Source: JBDTMT01 sp033764095
GTDB taxonomy: Bacteria > Desulfobacterota > Binatia > HRBIN30 > CADEER01
Assembly (NCBI GenBank): GCA_033764095.1
Contig: JANRJF010000181.1
Span: 1-6,291 of the forward strand
Direction: 5' to 3'
DNA: 6,291 nt
A model generated the notes under the pieces. It was not told where the DNA came from, made no database searches, and saw only the letters and a program-made list of their open reading frames with translations. A program made the translations under genes and the position numbers. Below are positions 1 to 6,291 of this stretch, one piece after another (the stretch's first letter is position 1; every line of letters starts with the position of its first letter).

Positions 1-1
1 C

Positions 2-625
2 CTGCGCCCGGCATCACGCCGGCCGCACCGTTGGTCACTACGGACGCTCGTCACGAGCGGATTGGGTCTGGTCACGATTTTGACGCTCACCCCGTCGATC
101 GCGCCGGCGCAGGAGACGTCGATCATCGCCGCCACGGCGGCTCCGCCGGTGGACCCGGTCGGGGCGGTCGCGTCGGCGCTGAAGGAATGCTCGACCAAGC
201 TCGACCGCCAACAGCGGTGGAGCCTGGCGCGGGTGATCCACGACGAGAGCGTCGAGCACGGCTACGATCCGCTGCTCATCACCGCGCTGGTGCAGGTGGA
301 GAGCGGCTGCGAAGCGACGGCGCGTGGGGGCGGCGCGATCGGCCTGACGCAGTTGCTGCCGTCGACGGCGCGCGGCGTCGCGCCGCGCGCCGGCGTGGTG
401 TGGCGCGGCGCGCAGACGCTCAAGGATCCGATCGCCAACGTGCAGATCGGCGTGCGCTATCTGCACGAGCTCGACGCGATGTTCGACGATACGTACCGCG
501 CGGTGGCGGCGTACAACATGGGACCGGCGCCGGTGCAGCGCATGTCGCGCCAGCGCGCCCAGCGGGTCCGCTACGTGCGCAAGGTGATGGCGCGCTACGA
601 GATGCTGCGCGATCAGTACGCGTGA
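2..625 (+). CDS. Lytic transglycosylase, SLT (Slt70-like) domain, exported; 5'-partial
   Basis: This is probably a periplasmic lytic transglycosylase, which cleaves the MurNAc-GlcNAc bond of peptidoglycan to leave a 1,6-anhydro end. Numbering from the TTG at 62, the SLT core spans about residues 52-180. It has the catalytic Glu in VESG (E80), the GLTQLLPSTA motif (94-103), a Gly-Val-x-Tyr-Leu segment (130-134) and the AAYNMGP motif (149-155). All are hallmark motifs of family 1 transglycosylases. The frame stays open to the window edge with no ATG, GTG or TTG before 62. The residues coded just upstream (RRPHRWSLRT) make a basic n-region, followed by a hydrophobic stretch and an APA-Q cleavage site. 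Starting at TTG 62 would remove the charged part of this signal peptide, so the real start is most likely left of the window. C43 and C83 could form a periplasmic disulfide. There is no anchor or LysM domain. The family call is firm; the physiological role is unknown. Confidence 0.88.
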   Translation: MRPASRRPHRWSLRTLVTSGLGLVTILTLTPSIAPAQETSIIAATAAPPVDPVGAVASALKECSTKLDRQQRWSLARVIHDESVEHGYDPLLITALVQVESGCEATARGGGAIGLTQLLPSTARGVAPRAGVVWRGAQTLKDPIANVQIGVRYLHELDAMFDDTYRAVAAYNMGPAPVQRMSRQRAQRVRYVRKVMARYEMLRDQYA

Positions 626-684
626 GCCCGCCTGTGGGTGGGGCGTCGCCCGTTCGCGAGGCGCGCATCTGACCCACCGCATGG

Positions 685-719
685 CCGACGACCGACAGGA
701 TCGTCGGGCTTGCAAAGCC
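685..719 (+). terminator. Two adjacent hairpins after the transglycosylase gene, possible terminator
   Basis: CCGACGA (685-691) pairs perfectly with TCGTCGG (701-707). Inside, CC pairs with GG across a GACA tetraloop with one bulged A, giving about 9 bp. A second inverted repeat follows at once: GGCTT (707-711), loop GCA, AAGCC (715-719). They lie 60 nt after the transglycosylase stop and before the cupin gene. No T-tract follows, so this is not a classical intrinsic terminator. It could be a hairpin-only terminator, an RNA stability element or chance in GC-rich DNA. Confidence 0.28.
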
Positions 720-739
720 GCTCCGGCGCCGGCCATATC
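710..739 (+). promoter_or_regulatory. Weak sigma70-like promoter candidate upstream of the cupin gene
   Basis: TTGCAA (710-715) and CATATC (734-739) are separated by 18 nt and are the only AT-richer hexamers in the 136-nt gap before the cupin gene. The match is about 4/6 to the -35 and 3/6 to the -10 consensus. Transcription would start near 746, just before the ribosome binding site, leaving a very short leader. The match is weak and host sigma factor preferences are unknown. Confidence 0.2.
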
Positions 740-747
740 GGCCGACG

Positions 748-755
748 AAAAGGAG
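748..755 (+). promoter_or_regulatory. Ribosome binding site that sets the cupin start
   Basis: AAAAGGAG lies 6 nt before the ATG at 762 and is a near-ideal Shine-Dalgarno sequence. It decides for 762 over the in-frame ATG at 681, which has no comparable site and would add 27 low-complexity residues coded across the hairpins. Confidence 0.75.
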
Positions 756-761
756 CGACGC

Positions 762-1124
762 ATGCCACGTCACATCACCGCGCCGACGCGCATCGAGGCG
801 GCGGGAAACAAGCCGAAGCTGATCGACGAGTACGTCGGCCGGGTCAACTCGCAGAGCGGCGACGTCAGCATCGCGCACATGCGGTCGCCGGGCGGGTGGG
901 AAGAGCCGCGCCAGCGGCCCGAGTTCACCGAGTACACCGTCGTGCTGAAGGGCATGCTGCTGGTCGAGCACGACGGCGGCGCCTTCGAGGTGCATGCCGG
1001 CCAGGCGGTGATCACGCTGCCCGGCGAACGCGTGCGCTACCGCACGCCGCTCGCCGAGGGGGCCGAGTACATCGCCGTGTGCACGCCGGCGTTCTCGCCC
1101 GACACCGTGCACCGCGAGGACTGA
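762..1124 (+). CDS. Small single-domain cupin protein
   Basis: This is a 120-residue protein formed by one cupin beta-barrel. The start at 762 is chosen for its strong AAAAGGAG site; the in-frame ATG at 681 is rejected. Cupin motif 1 is recognisable as E-P-R-Q-R-P-E-F-T-E followed by YTVVLKG (about residues 47-63). Motif 2 is seen around HAGQAVITLPGE (about residues 75-86). The usual metal-binding histidines are missing: the HxH position reads RQR, and no His follows the PG turn of motif 2. A classical metal-dependent dioxygenase function is therefore unlikely. A small-molecule binding, isomerase-like or structural role is possible. The tail (CTPAFSPDTVHRED) resembles the end of many uncharacterised cupins. 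The acyl-CoA synthetase gene starts 4 nt after its stop, so the two are almost certainly co-transcribed and may serve one pathway. The fold is likely; the function is unknown. Confidence 0.8.
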   Translation: MPRHITAPTRIEAAGNKPKLIDEYVGRVNSQSGDVSIAHMRSPGGWEEPRQRPEFTEYTVVLKGMLLVEHDGGAFEVHAGQAVITLPGERVRYRTPLAEGAEYIAVCTPAFSPDTVHRED

Positions 1125-1128
1125 CGCG

Positions 1129-2709
<1,581 letters not shown>

Positions 2710-2747
2710 CGATTGACCGGCCCCGCGCGCTCTGCCAGTCGCCAGCC

Positions 2748-2975
2748 ATGAGCCGGCCGCGCATCCGCACGCTGCGCCTGGAATGCCGTACGCACGCCTG
2801 GGGTTCGGCGGCTCGGCGCATTGAACTCGTGCGCCGGCTGGGTGAGCAGGCGCTCGACCTGTACCTGTCGACCCTGGCGGTCGGGACCAGTCGTGCGCGC
2901 GCCCGGCAGATCATGCAACGCAATGCGCGGCGCGGCCGCCGGCCGTCGGCGGTGATCGCCGCGCTCGATCGATGA
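2748..2975 (+). CDS. Arg-rich 75-residue protein of unknown family, partner of the nucleotidyltransferase
   Basis: This short gene ends in a TGA inside the start of the next gene (ATGA overlap at 2972-2975). That overlap is the main reason to believe it. The product has 75 residues, 18 of them Arg (24%), no Lys and only five acidic residues. A predicted helical centre (about 20-45, RRIELVRRLGEQALDLYLST) is followed by a basic tail rich in Arg (49-65). I do not recognise the family. The size, charge and position upstream of a nucleotidyltransferase gene suit a nucleic-acid-binding antitoxin or an RNA/DNA-binding cofactor, but that is inference. No good Shine-Dalgarno precedes the ATG, so the start is uncertain; it is the only ATG available in this frame after the preceding gene. 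Hand-counted A/T-ending codons are 13 of 75, more than in the flanking ligases and similar to its partner gene. Confidence 0.62.
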   Translation: MSRPRIRTLRLECRTHAWGSAARRIELVRRLGEQALDLYLSTLAVGTSRARARQIMQRNARRGRRPSAVIAALDR

Positions 2976-3490
2976 GCCTGTCGGCGCGCGTGATCGCTCA
3001 TCTCGAGCGCGCCGGCGTACCGTGTGCGGTGATCGGCGGGGTCGCGCTTGGCGCGCACGGCATCGCGCGCGCGACACTCGACACCGACGTCTTGGTGACC
3101 GACCCGACCGTGCTGAGCGCTGCATTCTGGCCGCGCCGCAAGACGGTTCCGACACCGATGATTCGGCGCGGCGCCGCCGACGATCCGCTCGTCGGCGTCG
3201 CCTCTCTGCGCACCGACGGTGAACAAGTGGATGTCGTGGTCGGTCGCGGAGCGTGGATGGCTGCCATGCTGACACGCCGCATCTGGGCCGGCACCGGTCG
3301 AAGCAAGCTGCCGATCGTCGATCGTGCCGACCTGGTGCTGCTGAAACTCTACGCCGCCGGTCCGCAGGATCTGCTCGACGTCCGTCTGTTGCTACAGGCC
3401 GATCGGAGCGCCCTGCGCCGCGCGGTCGAATCGCGCCTGCCGGCAGCCCCGCGCCGGCTCGCGACGGTCTGGCGCCAGCTCGACGACTGA
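2972..3490 (+). CDS. Nucleotidyltransferase-fold protein (AbiEii/DUF6036-like), possible toxin
   Basis: This 172-residue protein has the signature of a minimal nucleotidyltransferase (pol-beta superfamily). IGGVALGAHG (21-30) is the GG substrate loop. R33-x-T35-x-D37-x-D39 carries the two metal-binding aspartates, and VDVVV supplies the third acid at D87. The C-terminal KLYAAGPQDLLDVRLLL (125-141) matches the Lys-Leu, Ala-Gly, Asp...Asp pattern seen in AbiEii/MenT-like and DUF6036-type enzymes. All three catalytic acids are kept, so it should be active, transferring a nucleotide from an NTP to an unknown RNA, protein or small molecule. The AUG overlaps the stop of the preceding small gene and has no obvious site of its own, so translation is probably coupled. 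About 33 of 172 codons end in A or T, well above the nearby ligase genes, hinting at a separate origin. The toxin role is inferred from fold and arrangement; a housekeeping or antibiotic-modifying enzyme is also possible. Confidence 0.82.
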   Translation: MSLSARVIAHLERAGVPCAVIGGVALGAHGIARATLDTDVLVTDPTVLSAAFWPRRKTVPTPMIRRGAADDPLVGVASLRTDGEQVDVVVGRGAWMAAMLTRRIWAGTGRSKLPIVDRADLVLLKLYAAGPQDLLDVRLLLQADRSALRRAVESRLPAAPRRLATVWRQLDD

Positions 3491-3498
3491 GCGCGTGG

Positions 3499-3532
3499 GT
3501 CCACGGCGGCGCTGCGCCGACTCCCCGTGGGC
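3499..3532 (+). terminator. Strong GC-rich hairpin after the nucleotidyltransferase gene, likely terminator
   Basis: CCACGG (3501-3506) pairs with CCGTGG (3525-3530), and directly inside CGGCG (3507-3511) pairs with CGCCG (3515-3519) around a CTG loop, with a 5-nt bulge at 3520-3524. G3499-C3532 and a T-G wobble extend the base. That gives 11 Watson-Crick pairs plus the extension. It begins 9 nt after the nucleotidyltransferase stop. No T-run follows, so termination is inferred from position and stem strength. Confidence 0.38.
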
Positions 3533-3546
3533 GGTGGGACGATCCG

Positions 3547-3575
3547 TTGACGCTCGCCGCGTGCCGGCCTAACAG
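3547..3575 (+). promoter_or_regulatory. Candidate sigma70-like promoter for the NTF2-like/acyl-CoA synthetase pair
   Basis: TTGACG (3547-3552) matches the -35 consensus at 5 of 6 positions. With exactly 17 nt between, TAACAG (3570-3575) keeps the T, A and A of the -10 at positions 1, 2 and 5. Transcription would start near 3582, right at the ribosome binding site, giving a very short leader. It lies just after a strong hairpin, which fits a unit boundary. Confidence 0.33.
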
Positions 3576-3582
3576 ACCGCCA

Positions 3583-3590
3583 GGGGGGAG
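3583..3590 (+). promoter_or_regulatory. Ribosome binding site of the NTF2-like gene
   Basis: GGGGGGAG ends 8 nt before the ATG at 3599. This purine-rich Shine-Dalgarno sequence supports that start and the presence of an independently translated first gene of an operon. Confidence 0.65.
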
Positions 3591-3598
3591 CGACGACG

Positions 3599-4051
3599 AT
3601 GGCGACGGCGAGCCGCGACGAGGTCGAGCGGGCCTTCAAGCACTACCTGCAGGTCGGCGCGTTCGCGCGCGACTGGAACGCGTGGGCCGATCTCTTCACC
3701 GAGGATGCCGAGTACGTCGAGGCGCAGTACGGCACCTTCCACGGCCGCGAGGCGATCCGCACCTGGATCACGACGGTGATGGCGGGGGTGCCCGACATGT
3801 ATTTCCCGCCGCCGATCTGGTCGCTGGTCGACGCCGGCCAGGTGTGCTTCTGCATCGACAACGCCTACCCCAACCCGCAGGACCCGCGCGGCAAGCCGAT
3901 CGCGTTCCCCACCGTCACCTACCTCAAGTATGCCGGCAACGGGCTGTGGTCGCGCGAGGAGGACATCTACGACGTGCGCGCCAGCCTGGCGGCGCGCGCC
4001 GCCTTTCGCGCCGCCGGCGGCAATGCCGCCCCGGCGATGGAGCACTCGTGA
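3599..4051 (+). CDS. NTF2/SnoaL-like family protein
   Basis: This 150-residue protein is a single alpha+beta-barrel domain of the NTF2-like superfamily, which includes SnoaL-type cyclases, limonene-epoxide hydrolase, ketosteroid isomerase and many proteins of unknown role. The N-terminal helix (about 6-20) leads to WNAWADLFTEDAEYVEAQYG (26-45), then FHGREAIRTWI (47-57). This is the classic order of helix, D-LFTEDA-Y strand and G-REAI helix for the fold. Barrel strands follow (about 72-126). No residue pattern identifies a reaction. Its stop codon overlaps the start of the acyl-CoA synthetase gene (GTGA), so the two are translated as a pair. Together with the FadD19-like character of that ligase, this suggests work on a sterol-like, terpenoid or branched hydrophobic substrate, for example isomerisation or hydration. 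That is inference. The start is supported by a strong GGGGGGAG site. Confidence 0.85.
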   Translation: MATASRDEVERAFKHYLQVGAFARDWNAWADLFTEDAEYVEAQYGTFHGREAIRTWITTVMAGVPDMYFPPPIWSLVDAGQVCFCIDNAYPNPQDPRGKPIAFPTVTYLKYAGNGLWSREEDIYDVRASLAARAAFRAAGGNAAPAMEHS

Positions 4052-5652
4052 GCGGATTCAATCTCGCCGACAGCTTCGACGTCATCGCCGCCGCCTGCCC
4101 GGACCGCGAGGCGCTGGTGCAGGGCGCGCGCCGCTTCACCTGGCAGGCGACCGAGCGGCGGGCGCGCAACGTCGCCGCCTGGATGCTGGCGCGCGGCGCG
4201 ACGCGTCAGGCCAAGGTGGCGCTCTACACCTACAACCACGCCGCCTACGTCGAGGCGGTGTACGCCGCGATGAAGGCGGCGCTGGTGCCGGTCAACGTCA
4301 ACTACCGCTACCGCGCCGAGGAGCTGCGCTACCTGCTCGACAACGCCGACGCCGAGATCGTCGTCGTGCACGAGGAGTTCGCGCCGCTGCTCGCCAGCGT
4401 CGCGCGCGACCTGCCGCGCCTGCGCGGCGTGCTGCTGGTCGGCGACGGCGACGCCCGGCCGCGCGCGTCGGCGCTGCCCGCGGCGGAGGCATACGAGGCG
4501 GTCGCCGAGCGCGACCAGCCGGCGCCGACCGTGACGCGCACGCCCGACGATCATCTCTTCCTCTACACCGGTGGCACCACCGGCATGCCGAAGGGCGTCA
4601 TGTGGCGACAGGGCGATCTCTTCCTGCGCCTGGCCGGTGGCGGGCTGATGCCGCCGCCGGCGACGCTCGACGAGCTGCGCGAGCGCGCCCAGAACCCGCC
4701 GATCCCGCTGCGCTCGCTGATCGGTCCGCCGCTCATGCACGGCACCGGCTGGTTCACCTCGGTCATCGCCTGGCTGGGCGGCGGCGCGGTGCTGCTGCTC
4801 GACAACCCGAAGCGCTTCGACGCCGACGAGCTGTGGCAGACGGTCGAGCGCGAGAAGGCGACCACCGTCACCATCGTCGGCGACTCGTTCGCCAAGCCGA
4901 TGCTGCGCGCCCTCGGCGGCAAGTCGTACGACCTCTCGTCGCTCAACATCATCAGCTCCTCGGGCGTGATGTGGAGCCAGGAGACCAAGCGCGCGCTGCT
5001 GGAGAAGGCGCCGCAGCTGATGCTGGTCGACTCGTTCAGCTCGTCCGAAGCGGTCGGCATGGGCTTGTCGGTGACCACCGCCGCCGGCGTGGTCGAGACC
5101 GGCAGGTTCCAGCTCTCCGACACGACGCGGCTGTTCGACGAGCAGCTGCGGCCGCTCGACGCGCAGCCCGGCGCCAAGGGCCTGGTCGGCGTCGGCGGGC
5201 CGCAGCCGGTCGGCTACTACAAGGACGCGGAGAAGAGCGCCCGCACCTTCGTCGAGACGCCGCACGGCCGCTTCTCGGTGCCGGGCGACTGGGCGGAGGT
5301 GAACGAGGACGGCCGCACGCTGACGCTGCTCGGACGCGGCTCGGTGTGCATCAACACCGGCGGCGAGAAGGTCTTCCCGGAAGAGGTCGAGGAGGTCATC
5401 AAGCGCTTCGACGGGGTGCGCGACTGCGTCGTCGTCGGCGTCCCCGACGAGCGCTTCGGCGAGGCGATCACCGCCGTGATCTCCGGCGACCCGATCGACG
5501 GCGAGGCGCTGAAGGCTTTCGTCAAGCAACACCTCGCCGCCTACAAGGCGCCGAAGCACGTCGTACAGGTCGGCGAAGTGTACCGCAGCCCGTCCGGCAA
5601 GGCCGACTTCAAGCGCACCAAAGCCGACGCGATGCAGGCCCTGGGGCTGTGA
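4048..5652 (+). CDS. Acyl-CoA synthetase (AMP-forming), FadD19-like (steroid/fatty acid--CoA ligase group)
   Basis: This 534-residue ANL-superfamily ligase forms acyl-CoA from a carboxylate, ATP and CoA. Visible motifs are the P-loop YTGGTTGMPKGVMWR (from 173), DSFSSSEA with Glu334 in place of the usual YGxTE, PGDW (412-415), the hinge GRGSVCINTGGEKVFPEEVE (429-448) and the C-terminal SPSGKADF with catalytic Lys518. The GVMWR, SSSE, GRGS-INxGGEKV-PEEVE and RSPxGK combination matches, from memory, mycobacterial FadD19. In actinobacteria that enzyme activates sterol side-chain acids. The two ligases in this window therefore belong to different subfamilies. Translation starts at a GTG that overlaps the preceding stop by 4 nt; the open frame runs further upstream, but that part is the shadow of the preceding genes. 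The true substrate could be another branched or cyclic acid. Family certain, FadD19-likeness probable. Confidence 0.92.
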   Translation: MSGFNLADSFDVIAAACPDREALVQGARRFTWQATERRARNVAAWMLARGATRQAKVALYTYNHAAYVEAVYAAMKAALVPVNVNYRYRAEELRYLLDNADAEIVVVHEEFAPLLASVARDLPRLRGVLLVGDGDARPRASALPAAEAYEAVAERDQPAPTVTRTPDDHLFLYTGGTTGMPKGVMWRQGDLFLRLAGGGLMPPPATLDELRERAQNPPIPLRSLIGPPLMHGTGWFTSVIAWLGGGAVLLLDNPKRFDADELWQTVEREKATTVTIVGDSFAKPMLRALGGKSYDLSSLNIISSSGVMWSQETKRALLEKAPQLMLVDSFSSSEAVGMGLSVTTAAGVVETGRFQLSDTTRLFDEQLRPLDAQPGAKGLVGVGGPQPVGYYKDAEKSARTFVETPHGRFSVPGDWAEVNEDGRTLTLLGRGSVCINTGGEKVFPEEVEEVIKRFDGVRDCVVVGVPDERFGEAITAVISGDPIDGEALKAFVKQHLAAYKAPKHVVQVGEVYRSPSGKADFKRTKADAMQALGL

Positions 5653-5666
5653 TGAAAGACAAAAGC

Positions 5667-5755
5667 TTCACCACAGAGGCACAGAGGCACGGAGAGAAAC
5701 ACCAAGAAATCTCTTTGTGCGGCTCTTCTCCGTGTCTCTGCGCCTCTGTGGTGAA
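5667..5755. repeat. Intergenic palindromic repeat of the TTCACCACAGAGGC type
   Basis: The left arm (5667-5695) and right arm (5727-5755) are inverted copies matching at 27 of 29 positions, around a 31-nt centre (5696-5726). The outer 14 bp, TTCACCACAGAGGC, pair perfectly. The two mismatches are at arm positions 15 and 21. It fills the gap between the ligase and gpsA and is far less GC-rich than its surroundings. I recognise this sequence type from intergenic regions of many environmental genomes, where copies are dispersed like REP or MITE elements. In a transcript it would fold into a long hairpin and could act as a terminator or stability element for the ligase mRNA. No transposase is visible, and no target-site duplication is obvious at the ends. 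Confidence 0.85.
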
Positions 5756-5773
5756 TTCCGTCGTCGGTGAGCC

Positions 5774-6291
5774 ATGCGGCTGAGCGTCGCGGTGGTCGGC
5801 GCCGGGTCGTGGGGCACCACGGTCGCCTCGATCGCGGCGCACAACTGCCCGACGGTGCTGTGGGCGCGCAACGCCGAGACCGCCGAGGAGATCAACACGC
5901 GGCGCACCAACGCGCGCTATCTCGGCACCGCGCGGGTGGGGCGCGACCTGCGCGCCACCGCGTCGATGGCGGAGGCGATCGCGCCGGCCGACGTGGTGAT
6001 CATGGGCGTACCGTCGCACGGCTTCCGCGCCACGCTGGAGCTGGTTCGCGAGCACATCCGCGCCTGGGTGCCGGTGATCAGCCTCGCCAAGGGGCTGGAG
6101 CAGGGCTCGCTGCTGCGCATGACGCAGGTGATCAACGACGTGCTGCCCGGGCATCCGGCCGGCCTGCTGACCGGACCGAACCTGGCGCGCGAGATCATGG
6201 CCGGGTTCGCCGCGGCGAGCGTCGTGGCGATGGACGACGAGACCATCCTGCACGAGCTGCAGCGCGTGTTCCGCTCGCGCATCTTCCGCGT
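5774..6291 (+). CDS. gpsA: Glycerol-3-phosphate dehydrogenase [NAD(P)+], 3'-partial
   Basis: This is the first 172 residues of GpsA, which reduces dihydroxyacetone phosphate to sn-glycerol 3-phosphate, the backbone of membrane phospholipids, in the cytoplasm. The Rossmann nucleotide-binding loop GAGSWGT is at residues 9-15. The family motif NARYLG (46-51) follows, then GVPSH (78-82), LAKGLEQG (104-111) with Lys106 of the active-site region, and LTGPNLAREI (132-141). The full protein is usually about 330 residues; the C-terminal substrate-binding domain, with the second catalytic Lys, lies beyond the window. The ATG at 5774 starts exactly where homology begins. The ribosome binding site is poor: GGTGAG ends only 2 nt before the ATG. 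The palindromic repeat sits just upstream and may separate it from the ligase operon, so its promoter is not evident. Long reading frames on the opposite strand here are shadows. Confidence 0.93.
   Translation, partial: MRLSVAVVGAGSWGTTVASIAAHNCPTVLWARNAETAEEINTRRTNARYLGTARVGRDLRATASMAEAIAPADVVIMGVPSHGFRATLELVREHIRAWVPVISLAKGLEQGSLLRMTQVINDVLPGHPAGLLTGPNLAREIMAGFAAASVVAMDDETILHELQRVFRSRIFR

Noticed and set aside
681..761. Longer cupin start at ATG 681
   Set aside because: No ribosome binding site there, low-complexity extra residues, and an excellent site at 748-755 for the ATG at 762.
2713..2718. TTGACC as a -35 element just before the 75-residue gene
   Set aside because: No AT-richer -10 hexamer at a usable distance, so a promoter cannot be supported.
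3253..4047. Upstream extension of the second ligase to an earlier ATG
   Set aside because: It would run through the nucleotidyltransferase and NTF2-like genes out of frame. Homology begins at the GTG at 4048.
3967..5559. Long minus-strand open frame (530 codons) opposite the second ligase
   Set aside because: Same compositional shadow, with no recognisable motif, while the + strand carries every ANL motif in order.
3930..5783. Plus-strand open frame of 617 codons running through the ligase, the palindrome and into gpsA
   Set aside because: Arg/Ala-rich shadow in the wrong frame of the ligase; its tail is just the translated repeat.
5609..6253. Minus-strand open frame containing the repeat and opposite gpsA
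   Set aside because: The gpsA motifs on the + strand are unambiguous; this frame has only repeat-derived and compositional peptide.

Overview
The window is GC-rich bacterial DNA, roughly 70% GC by eye, with strong G/C preference at third codon positions. Every convincing gene lies on the + strand. Several traits resemble high-GC environmental deltaproteobacteria-like lineages (Myxococcota/Binatota type) or actinobacteria: multiple acyl-CoA synthetases, a FadD19-like ligase, a cupin and an NTF2-fold protein beside them, and an intergenic palindrome of the 'TTCACCACAGAGGC' kind. No gene here fixes the phylum, so the lineage is an inference.

Layout. (1) Positions 2-625: the 3' part of an exported lytic transglycosylase whose start lies left of the window. 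(2) Positions 762-2709: a two-gene unit of a small cupin protein and an AlkK-like medium/long-chain acyl-CoA synthetase, separated by 4 nt. (3) Positions 2748-3490: a compact two-gene module of an Arg-rich 75-residue protein of unknown family and a nucleotidyltransferase-fold protein, overlapping by ATGA. Its third-position composition is less GC-biased than its neighbours. It has the architecture of a toxin-antitoxin or nucleotidyltransferase defence module and is the most interesting part of the window. (4) Positions 3491-3598: a strong GC-rich hairpin, a promoter-like pair of hexamers and a strong ribosome binding site, looking like a transcription boundary. (5) Positions 3599-5652: an NTF2/SnoaL-like protein overlapping by GTGA a second acyl-CoA synthetase that resembles the FadD19 steroid-CoA ligase group. 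(6) Positions 5667-5755: a near-perfect palindromic repeat. (7) From 5774 to the window end: the N-terminal half of gpsA, NAD(P)-dependent glycerol-3-phosphate dehydrogenase.

How the genes may work together. Both ligases convert carboxylic acids to acyl-CoA thioesters at the cost of ATP, so most of the window concerns activation of fatty, sterol-like or other hydrophobic acids. The NTF2-fold and cupin partners may act on related substrates. gpsA belongs to glycerolipid synthesis. The transglycosylase works on the cell wall and is unrelated. The nucleotidyltransferase pair sits between the two lipid units and looks like an insertion, not a pathway member.
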